Source: Candidatus Hydrogenosomobacter endosymbioticus (lineage in GTDB: Bacteria > Pseudomonadota > Alphaproteobacteria > Holosporales > GW7). From it: a stretch of DNA of 64,000 bases. Positions 1 through 7,347 of this stretch are shown here, in pieces; within the stretch, counting starts at the first letter, position 1; each line of letters begins with the position of its first letter. The notes beneath the pieces were generated by a model that was not told where the DNA came from, did no database searches, and was given only the letters and a program-made list of their open reading frames with translations. The stretch lies in assembly GCF_021654655.1 (NCBI RefSeq), contig NZ_AP025225.1, positions 1 through 64,000 of the forward strand. The letters run 5' to 3'. The position numbers and the translations under genes are program-made.

Positions 1-100
1 CGCGTAAAAGTTTTTGTTTTTATTTTGACGGTTTTCTGCGAGGCAGTTTTGCCCGGGGCTGTTTTCTTCGTTCTGGTTGTGTGTTTTTTCGGAGGTGGGT

Positions 101-1540
101 GTGCGCGTTGAGTATGGCTCTCGTTGTGGCGGGTGTGATGTCGTGGATGGCGGCTGTAGTGGCGATTTCTCAGACCGACCATTTGAGGAGGGGCGCTGGG
201 CCTCTGTGAAGGACAAGGCTCGAGTGTTTTTTGGTGAGGCCGTGTTTGCCGATTGGATTTCAAACCTGAAGTTTGTTTCGGCTGAGAGCGGTGTTGTGCT
301 TTGCGGTGTCCCTAATAAATTCGTCAAAGATTGGATAGAGATGCATTACTCAGAGGCCATTGAGGCGTTGATTAGGTCTGAGGGGGTTGGGCGTTTCGGA
401 CTCAAAATATTTGTGGAGGAGCCGTCCGAGGTTTATGGAAATGCTGGCTTGGGACTGGAAGGAGATAGACTCAGCCTTATGGAAAGGGGTGAAGAATTTG
501 GTCGCGTCCAGGAGGTTCATGTTGTTGGGTCTGCTCTTAATGATGATTTTACATTCGATTCATTCGTGATAGGTAGATCTAACGAGTTTGCGTATGCGGC
601 GTCTAAGAGGGTGGCGGAGTCTTGCGATTCAGCCTATAACCCTTTTTTCATATATGGACCTGTTGGACATGGAAAGACACACTTGGTGCAGTCAGTGGCT
701 CGATGTATGTCTGCAAAGAAAAAACGCGTTTTGTACATAACTGCGGAGAAGTTCATGTACCAGTTTGTCAAGGCTATCCGCGACAAAGACATTGTTTCTT
801 TCAAGGATCAGTTTCGAGCCGTTGATGTTTTGATAGTTGATGACGTACAGTTTATAAGCGGGAAAGACTCTACTCAAGAGGAGTTTTTTCATACATTCAG
901 CTCTCTTATAGACAACAAGAGGCAGGTTATCATCTCTGCTGACAGGTCTCCGTCAGATCTTGACGGAATAAAGGATCGCATTAGGTCTCATTTTTGTTCG
1001 GGTCTTGTTGTGGATATACATAAAACTTCCTATGATCTTCGAATGGCTATATTAAACTCTAAAGTGGCTAGGTCTGGTATTTTTGTCCCAGTAAGCGTTA
1101 TAGAGTTTTTGGCAAGTAAAATATCGTCTAATGTTAGAGAGCTCGAGGGAGCTCTTGTTAGGGTAGTTGCTCATTCAACCTTGATTGGGCGCAGCATAGA
1201 TTTAGAGATGACGCAGGAAGTCCTAAGAGACCTGCTTCGTTCTTATGATAAGCAGATTACCGCAGAGCACATTCAAAAGATGGTAGCAGAGCATTACGGT
1301 GTGAAGGTTGCGGATATCACATCTTCAAAGCGTTCTAAAAATATAGTTCGACCAAGACAGGTTGCAATGTTTTTGACAAAGACAATGACGAGTATGTCTT
1401 TGCCTAAAATCGGGGACAGTTTTGGTGGTCGCGATCATGCAACAGTTATCCATTCTATACGGAAAATCAGTTGTTTTATGAGCGAAGACCCGTCTTTTAG
1501 TGCTGAGGTTGCTGCGCTCAGGAAGAAGCTTGATGGTTAG
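101..1540 (+). CDS. dnaA: Chromosomal replication initiator DnaA
   Basis: AAA+ initiator that binds DnaA boxes and opens the replication origin. An N-terminal domain with the early Trp and Phe-x-x-Trp-Ile pattern is followed by Walker A (GPVGHGKT, near residue 186 from this start), Walker B (VLIVDDVQF, near 243) and a C-terminal helix-turn-helix DNA-binding domain with the signature GGRDHAT near 441. The chosen start is GTG at 101, five bases after a GGAGG at 91-95; a TTG at 77 is also in frame but has no ribosome-binding site. At about 479 residues it is a normal length. It lies at the left edge of the window, so position 1 may have been set by convention at dnaA. dnaN does not follow; the next gene is on the other strand. 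The family assignment is certain, the exact start less so. Confidence 0.96.
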   Translation: MRVEYGSRCGGCDVVDGGCSGDFSDRPFEEGRWASVKDKARVFFGEAVFADWISNLKFVSAESGVVLCGVPNKFVKDWIEMHYSEAIEALIRSEGVGRFGLKIFVEEPSEVYGNAGLGLEGDRLSLMERGEEFGRVQEVHVVGSALNDDFTFDSFVIGRSNEFAYAASKRVAESCDSAYNPFFIYGPVGHGKTHLVQSVARCMSAKKKRVLYITAEKFMYQFVKAIRDKDIVSFKDQFRAVDVLIVDDVQFISGKDSTQEEFFHTFSSLIDNKRQVIISADRSPSDLDGIKDRIRSHFCSGLVVDIHKTSYDLRMAILNSKVARSGIFVPVSVIEFLASKISSNVRELEGALVRVVAHSTLIGRSIDLEMTQEVLRDLLRSYDKQITAEHIQKMVAEHYGVKVADITSSKRSKNIVRPRQVAMFLTKTMTSMSLPKIGDSFGGRDHATVIHSIRKISCFMSEDPSFSAEVAALRKKLDG

Positions 1541-2059
1541 ACGCTGGCCTCAAAGCGTGAGTTATTGTTATTATTTTGCTGTTTTGCGCTGGACGCAATG
1601 TAACAGTGCGGTGGGGCTTGTTCTGAGGCGTTCTCTAGCTTCATACAGCTGAGAAGATGTGCTGGCACGAATAGGCGGTTAACAGAATTTCTGACAAAAC
1701 AAAGCTACCAACAAAGAAATAAAATGGAAATGATGTATTATTCAAAGAACCAACAATATGGGATATAAGCTTTTTCCTATAAATGTCTCTGAGTTGGTCT
1801 CGTATAAAAAGAATTGATTTTATGTTTATTTGTTGCTTTCTGAAATTTTTGTCCTCACATAGTTTTTCTTTGCTGTGTTGATGTGTTTCTGCCAGGATTT
1901 AGATTTTTTCCTGTAAAAATATTTTTTTGCGGTTGTTTTTATTGTGGCGCCATTTTAACAATGTGAGACGTAGTCATTGTTATTGGTAGAAGTTTTTGGA
2001 CCGCATGTGGATGGGGAGCTGACTTTTTTATCAATATGTACGATTGTGGACATAGATTG
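1541..2059. other. Intergenic region after dnaA, no gene seen
   Basis: About 520 bases of AT-rich sequence between dnaA and the terminator of the next minus-strand gene. No convincing coding frame is present. Two weak minus-strand DnaA-box-like words (TGTGGAT at 2006-2012 and TTGTGGAC at 2045-2052) are the only hints of origin function. They are too few and too imperfect to call oriC. Confidence 0.4.
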
Positions 2060-2081
2060 AAAAAAAAGGGGCCGAAGCCCC
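2060..2081 (-). terminator. Rho-independent terminator with UUCG loop
   Basis: Read on the minus strand this is GGGGC, loop TTCG, GCCCC, then eight T residues. It is a textbook intrinsic terminator lying 27 bases beyond the stop codon of the secreted-protein gene that ends at 2109. The stable UUCG tetraloop makes it the clearest terminator in the window. Confidence 0.85.
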
Positions 2082-2108
2082 AAAGCTATGCTTAAAGAAA
2101 AATGCTGT

Positions 2109-3590
2109 TTAGTTATTTTCAGCTTCAAGCTTTTTCGCAGCCTTATACTTTTCTCTAAAGTTGGTTTTAACCTGGTCGGCCCACGCAGTGCTGGCTGTAT
2201 GTATTCTGGAATGTATCTGCGCTTGTAGTTTTTGTCCAGTCGTGGAGAGTTTTGTTGGTTCTTCGTATATATATCCTTCAAACAGAGCCTGAATAGCCGC
2301 TTTAGGATCTGTAATTGAAGAGCCTCCAGCGACCGCTCCCTGGATCCATCCGAGGTATCCTGTGGTTTTTCCTTTTGCGCCAAGCCTTAAGTCATTCGCG
2401 GCTTGTTTCTCTAGCGCATCAGCGTGACTCGAGATCAATTTTTGAGCTGTTGTCTTGCTGACCATTCCTGCAAGAGTCATGTATGCTATTCGCTCAACAT
2501 ATTGGTCCATATGTTGAGAAGTCATGTTTGTCATCATATCTAGCTTTTCTTGCCAGGAGTTTGCGCTGAATGATCCGGTCGGAGCGTTAGGCGTGATGAT
2601 TGGGTGAACGGCATAGTTTGTTGCTAGCGCGTTTAAAGCAACGTCCAATGCTAAGAGCTCAGCGTCGGTTGGAGCTCCTCCTCCAGCTTTCCCTCCAGTG
2701 GCGCTGTAAGCGAACATAATAGGAAATACTACAGACTCTCCTTCTGCAAGCTCGAATGACTTTCCGTCCCACCCGGTTGCCATAATGTATTGGGACGTAT
2801 CCCCAGTTGTTTGCGATGCCGATGCTGGTGTGTTCGAATAGCTGGCGGCTGTGTAGTCATTATATTTTGTAGCGTCAAGGTTCCACCCAGCAAACGCAGC
2901 GTATTTTGTAGTGTCTTGGTCGTATGGACTTAAGGCGTGCCAGGCTAGTCCGCCAACAGTCGGATTAGCTGTCGAGGAAACTTTTATCACAAGTGGATTT
3001 TCTTTTTGGGCTGCTACTGCGCCGCTTGTTTTGCTTAGACAGTTTGATGGAACAGCGGTTGAGCTTCCTGGAACTATTGCCTGGTCTAGCTTCGCATTCA
3101 TTCCAATTCCCAAAGCATTAACTGTTACTTTCCCTCCACCTTTAGCTGTAAACTTTATGGTTGTGTAGGAGGCGTTGGATGCTGCTGTATTCGGGTCAAT
3201 GACCGTTTCGAACGAAAGATCCCCGAACCCTGTCAAATGCCCTATTTGAGATTTATATACCTTGTTATTATGTAAATCAGTTACAGGGCTAATGTCATTT
3301 GGGAAATATTTTGACAGGTCCTGTCCGTTCAGGTTTATCGAGTGGCCGGCCTCATTTTTTGCATTGAAAAGAAATGCCATAGCATTGATGTAGTTCGCGG
3401 GAAGAGGAGTGCCAGTAGTAGGGTCACTTGTCCAAAATCCTGTCACTAATCCTGATGTATCTACGCCGAGATATTTGCCATCTTTTGTTACCACATGCGT
3501 TTGTTTCCATGATTCTGCGTCGGAGTTTAGGAATGCAGCGGAAAAAAGCGCCGCTATCACAAAATTTTTTGTCATCGTATTTTTTCTCAT
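2109..3590 (-). CDS. Secreted protein of unknown function (family member A)
   Basis: About 493 residues. The start at 3590 gives a basic n-region (MRKNTMTKN) followed by a hydrophobic stretch and an apparent signal peptidase site before Glu-Ser-Trp near residue 27; an internal ATG at 3575 is an alternative. The mature part is rich in Ser, Thr, Ala and Gly, contains almost no cysteine, and looks like a beta-rich extracellular or periplasmic protein. The C-terminal 120 residues turn helical and charged and end in a Lys/Glu-rich tail. I recognise no family. It shares a spaced pattern with the secreted protein at 24925-26016: a Gly-rich segment, then a G-W-x-L-D motif, then an acidic E-G-E-S-V-V / N-G-E-Q-V-V motif. 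The two are probably distant paralogues. The gene stands alone, with its own terminator at 2060-2081, and may act at the host interface; that last point is inference. Confidence 0.8.
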   Translation of the reverse strand: MRKNTMTKNFVIAALFSAAFLNSDAESWKQTHVVTKDGKYLGVDTSGLVTGFWTSDPTTGTPLPANYINAMAFLFNAKNEAGHSINLNGQDLSKYFPNDISPVTDLHNNKVYKSQIGHLTGFGDLSFETVIDPNTAASNASYTTIKFTAKGGGKVTVNALGIGMNAKLDQAIVPGSSTAVPSNCLSKTSGAVAAQKENPLVIKVSSTANPTVGGLAWHALSPYDQDTTKYAAFAGWNLDATKYNDYTAASYSNTPASASQTTGDTSQYIMATGWDGKSFELAEGESVVFPIMFAYSATGGKAGGGAPTDAELLALDVALNALATNYAVHPIITPNAPTGSFSANSWQEKLDMMTNMTSQHMDQYVERIAYMTLAGMVSKTTAQKLISSHADALEKQAANDLRLGAKGKTTGYLGWIQGAVAGGSSITDPKAAIQALFEGYIYEEPTKLSTTGQKLQAQIHSRIHTASTAWADQVKTNFREKYKAAKKLEAENN

Positions 3591-3802
3591 ATTTTTCAAC
3601 TTGTTATGCAACCTCGATGTATAACATACGCTATATTCAAACAAAAATCAAGAAAAAAATTTTTGAAAACATGCGATTAAACTGCTAATATTAAGTTATT
3701 TTTTGTGGCTCAAGAAGATTTACATAAATAAGTCTAGTTTTTATTATTATTTTATCTGAAAATCAAAAATCAGCTAGCTCGGTTAAGCAAATTTTATGAA
3801 TT

Positions 3803-6301
3803 TCAAATTTTTGATTCCTGTGATACAAATGCATAAAATTGCTCTTCTGCTCGGGTTATTGCTACGTATAAAAGTCTTGCGCGCTCCTCAGCGGTGTATT
3901 TTTTGTTGAGATCTTTGAGAGATTTTACAGTTCGAGAGGAGCTTTTTTCTGGTGGGCGAATAATAAAAAAGTTATCGCTATAGAGAAAGTTTTCTCTAGT
4001 GGATTGTTGGCCGGAGATGTCTAGAAGAAATACTATTGGCGATTGAGTTCCTTTTGCCCCGTGTACAGTCATTAATTTTACGGAGTCCTTATTAGAATGA
4101 GAAACATCTTTTTTTACTATCCTTTTCGTTTTTTCCACGTGTCTTACGAACTTGCTTATAGAAGGAGCCGGAGAGGTGTTTTCAAACTCTTGTGCTGCGG
4201 TAAGAAAATTCTCGACAAACTCTATGCTTTGCGGGCCAAGTCTTTTTAAAAAAGATTTTATGGAATTGTCGCTGGAAACTACTTTTATGAAAAATTCATA
4301 TGGAGACAGCGTGCGTGATATGGAAGACCAATATTCAAGTTTTTCGTATATCAGGCGGATTTCGCTATCAATGGTGGACCTTTCTTGCGTTTTTATTTTG
4401 CTTTGCAGCTTTTTCCAAATAGACGACTTTCCCCTATCATGAGAAAGCCAGAACAAAGCTTCTTCGGAGCAGCCAAGAAAAGCTCCTTTTATTGCCATGG
4501 CAAGCGCCCAGTCGTTGTGATGGCACATGGCCCAGCGAGCTATCCATATTAGGTCTTGCGATATTTGTTGCTCAAAAACGTCATATCTATCGATTCCGCT
4601 TATTGGAACAGAGCAAAAATCTGCCTCTTTGACAATGGATTCGAAAAGGCAGTCTCTTTTGGGAGTTAGAATCATTATGTCGCCGAAGGAAGGTTTTCTT
4701 TCTTTTGTATAGAGCCACGAATTTTTAGATGAGACTAGTTCTATTATCTTTTTAATAGTATTTTTAGCTAATTGTATATGAAAATCGCATTTATCGTCTT
4801 TATTATTATAAGAGCATTTATTTATACCAACTATTCCACTGAGTTGGGCTAGCCGCGCACAAGAAATATGATTCCGGAACGGAACTCCCATTGAAATGTT
4901 TTTACTGGAGAAGATGCTGTTAACTGTCAGCAAAATTTTTGGTACAGACCTGAATGAAATATTTAACTGCACTTCTCGAAAGGGTTTTCCGTGATGGCCG
5001 GCCCAAGTTTTTAAAAATTCTTTTGACTGAAACAAATGTGAAGGAGATGCTCCTTGGAATCCATATATCGATTGTTTTGGATCAGAAACAACCAGAAAAG
5101 ATCTATGCGGAGACTGGTTTAAAAATACTGCCGCTTCTATTAAATGTCTTACAATCCCCCACTGTGCTATGCTTAAATCTTGCGCCTCATCGACTAGTAT
5201 ATGGTTTATGGTTTGCCCTATATGGTGCAAAACTGGTCCCATTGATTCTGGGCTTCGCATCATGGACAGTGTTTTCAATATAAGGTCGTCATAGTCAAGC
5301 GAGTTTTGATTTATTTTTTTTTCTTCATATATGCGCAAAAATGTGTAAAAAAGCTTTGTATACTCTGAGGTAATTTCTTTTATTCTGTGCGAATTTTGCC
5401 ATTCAGAATAGGACAGAAGAGCAGAAACTTCTTTATCTACAAATTTTTCTATGACTTTGTTCTGGCTGTAAAATTTTTTTGAAAAAACATTTTTTCTTGG
5501 TAGCATTTCTTCTGTGAGAAAAATTTTTTGGTATTCAAAAGAAAATCTTGGACGCTGGGCTATGAATGACAAAGTTTGTTTATCTTTTGCGCTGCCATGA
5601 ACATCGCATAGCAATTCAAGGTCAGCTATGACGTTTTCTGAGAATACTGTTTCTGGCAAAGGGGACGTAGATCGCAAAGATCCTAAAAATGATATTTGAC
5701 TTTCTGTTGACGGAAGGAAGGACCTGTTTTCCATAAGCTCAAACAGTCCATCGCGGATCGTGCTTTCTGAATAGCTTTTAGACAGCGTTTTTATGGATTC
5801 TTTTGCGCTGTCATAATCATAAAGACTTTCATATGCATTTTGTGTCAACGTCGCTTTTGCTCCGTCGTCAATTAATGAAAAGTCCTTATTTACGCCGCAG
5901 TATTCGTAAAATTTTCTAACAATTCCACTACAGAGTCCGTGGACTGTAGAGAAACTCTTACTTATGGATTCTTCAGACAAGTCTGGAGCCGCGCATTCTA
6001 CATTGGGATTTGGGAGAGGATACCCGAATTTGCTGCACACTTTGTTAGCAGAGTCTATGAGCTCTAGCTTTCCGTCGCTTGAGAGGAGGAGGGAGCGCGT
6101 TCTGTGAGCCATTTCTTCTGCAGCAGCGTTTGTGAACGTTAGGCATAGAATTTTCCTTGATTCTGATTTGAAGACTTGCAATAGAGCGACTCTGTGAGCG
6201 AGTACTCTGGTTTTTCCGCAGCCAGCAGAGGCCTCGCACCATATGCAGGAGAAAGGGTCCATGGCGTCTATCTGCTCGTCTGTAAAACTAGTTTTTTGCA
6301 T
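3803..6301 (-). CDS. addA: AddA-like UvrD/SF1 helicase lacking the nuclease domain
   Basis: Superfamily 1A DNA helicase most like the AddA subunit of the AddAB recombination complex. Motif I (SAGCGKT) is at residues 25-31, motif Ia (LTFTNAAAEEM) near 55, motif II (VDEAQD) near 367, motif III with DPKQSIYGFQGA near 400, motif V (TVHGAKG) near 757 and motif VI (YVAITRAEEQF) in the last 20 residues. The protein stops at residue 832, right after motif VI. Full AddA proteins are usually about 1,100-1,250 residues and continue into a PD-(D/E)xK nuclease. The roughly 200 bases downstream are too short to hold a lost nuclease domain. No addB is in the window. Either it works as a helicase only, perhaps with a separate nuclease, or the complex is being lost. 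Plain UvrD is less likely given the motif spellings and long insertions. Confidence 0.85.
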   Translation of the reverse strand: MQKTSFTDEQIDAMDPFSCIWCEASAGCGKTRVLAHRVALLQVFKSESRKILCLTFTNAAAEEMAHRTRSLLLSSDGKLELIDSANKVCSKFGYPLPNPNVECAAPDLSEESISKSFSTVHGLCSGIVRKFYEYCGVNKDFSLIDDGAKATLTQNAYESLYDYDSAKESIKTLSKSYSESTIRDGLFELMENRSFLPSTESQISFLGSLRSTSPLPETVFSENVIADLELLCDVHGSAKDKQTLSFIAQRPRFSFEYQKIFLTEEMLPRKNVFSKKFYSQNKVIEKFVDKEVSALLSYSEWQNSHRIKEITSEYTKLFYTFLRIYEEKKINQNSLDYDDLILKTLSMMRSPESMGPVLHHIGQTINHILVDEAQDLSIAQWGIVRHLIEAAVFLNQSPHRSFLVVSDPKQSIYGFQGASPSHLFQSKEFLKTWAGHHGKPFREVQLNISFRSVPKILLTVNSIFSSKNISMGVPFRNHISCARLAQLSGIVGINKCSYNNKDDKCDFHIQLAKNTIKKIIELVSSKNSWLYTKERKPSFGDIMILTPKRDCLFESIVKEADFCSVPISGIDRYDVFEQQISQDLIWIARWAMCHHNDWALAMAIKGAFLGCSEEALFWLSHDRGKSSIWKKLQSKIKTQERSTIDSEIRLIYEKLEYWSSISRTLSPYEFFIKVVSSDNSIKSFLKRLGPQSIEFVENFLTAAQEFENTSPAPSISKFVRHVEKTKRIVKKDVSHSNKDSVKLMTVHGAKGTQSPIVFLLDISGQQSTRENFLYSDNFFIIRPPEKSSSRTVKSLKDLNKKYTAEERARLLYVAITRAEEQFYAFVSQESKI

Positions 6302-6469
6302 TGAGGCGAGGATGTTTGTTGGTACAGGATTATATACCGAAAAGCAAGTATCTCAGAAATGTGTTGCGAAATTCTGATAGAATCTTTGTTTGCGATGCGT
6401 ATTGTTATAGCAAGAAAGAATAAAAAGCAGGCTGTTGTACCTAGTTTCAAATAGGCTATTTAGTTGATG

Positions 6470-7225
6470 TCAGCTTATGTCTAGCCGTAAGGTTTTGTGA
6501 AATCGTTTGCACAGGTGCGTGTTATGTGTCGCCATGACAACGCTCATACCGTTGTTTGAGCACAGTGACAGCAGGATATTGAAAACATCTTCTGAGGTTG
6601 ATTCATCTAAATTTCCTGTTGGCTCGTCGGCAATTAATATCTGCGGAGAGTTTGCAAGTGCCCGTGCAATCGCGACACGCTGTTGCTGTCCGCCAGAAAG
6701 CTGATGTGGCTTGTGCTGAGCTCTATTCGAAAGCCCTACAAGCGACAAAAGTCTCATTGCGTTGTTTTCCGCAGCCTTTTTACTAGCCCCAGCTATTATT
6801 TGTGCGAGCATGACATTTTCAAGGGCGGTGAATTCCTTCAGAAGGTGGTGAAATTGATAGACAAAACCTATGGAATGGCGTCTTATAAGGGTGCGCTCTT
6901 GCTCTGATAGTTTGCTTGTAGGGAATAAAGACGGCGGTGCGTTTTCCTCTTTGCGTATGTAAATTTCGCCGCTTTGAACGTTATCTAATAGGCCTAAAAG
7001 GTGCAACAAAGTGGATTTTCCGCATCCGGATTGCCCAACTATAGCTATCATCTCGTTTTTTCGTAGGTTAAGAGATAAACAGGAAAGAGCAGAGATGCTT
7101 TGGTCGCCCTGCTTATATGAATAGCTTACGTCAACTGCAGATAAGACAACGGGCGGCTCTTTTAGTTCTGTTTGCTGACGAAGCGGCTCATTCGCGCCTG
7201 GCGTACTGTTTTTTTTGCTAACCAT
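6470..7225 (-). CDS. lolD: Lipoprotein-releasing ABC transporter ATPase LolD
   Basis: ATPase of the inner-membrane LolCDE complex, which extracts outer-membrane lipoproteins and hands them to LolA. Walker A (GQSGCGKST) is at residues 64-72, the Q-loop context reads GFVYQFHHLLKEFTALENV, which is typical of LolD, the signature LSGGQQQRVA lies near 157 and Walker B with IADEPTGNLDE near 177. Length, 251 residues, is slightly above the usual 225-235 because of a hydrophilic N-terminal extension of about 25 residues. lolC/E, which normally precede lolD, are not adjacent. The next gene on the same strand is the lytic transglycosylase, after a 122-base gap. Confidence 0.93.
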   Translation of the reverse strand: MVSKKNSTPGANEPLRQQTELKEPPVVLSAVDVSYSYKQGDQSISALSCLSLNLRKNEMIAIVGQSGCGKSTLLHLLGLLDNVQSGEIYIRKEENAPPSLFPTSKLSEQERTLIRRHSIGFVYQFHHLLKEFTALENVMLAQIIAGASKKAAENNAMRLLSLVGLSNRAQHKPHQLSGGQQQRVAIARALANSPQILIADEPTGNLDESTSEDVFNILLSLCSNNGMSVVMATHNTHLCKRFHKTLRLDIS

Positions 7226-7347
7226 GTGGTGCTAATATCGATCGGCTGATTCAATATAACCTCAAAGGCCAAAAAGCTCTAGCTCTGAAGAAATATTACA
7301 ACTGATTTCTTTGCGCAATATTTTGAGAACTTACTTTTGCAATCAAC

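Noticed and set aside
2006-2052. DnaA-box-like words near dnaA
   Set aside because: Only two imperfect matches; not enough to call an origin of replication.
1955-2383. Minus-strand frame downstream of and overlapping the secreted gene
   Set aside because: It runs through the strong terminator at 2060-2081 and overlaps the 3' end of a better gene.
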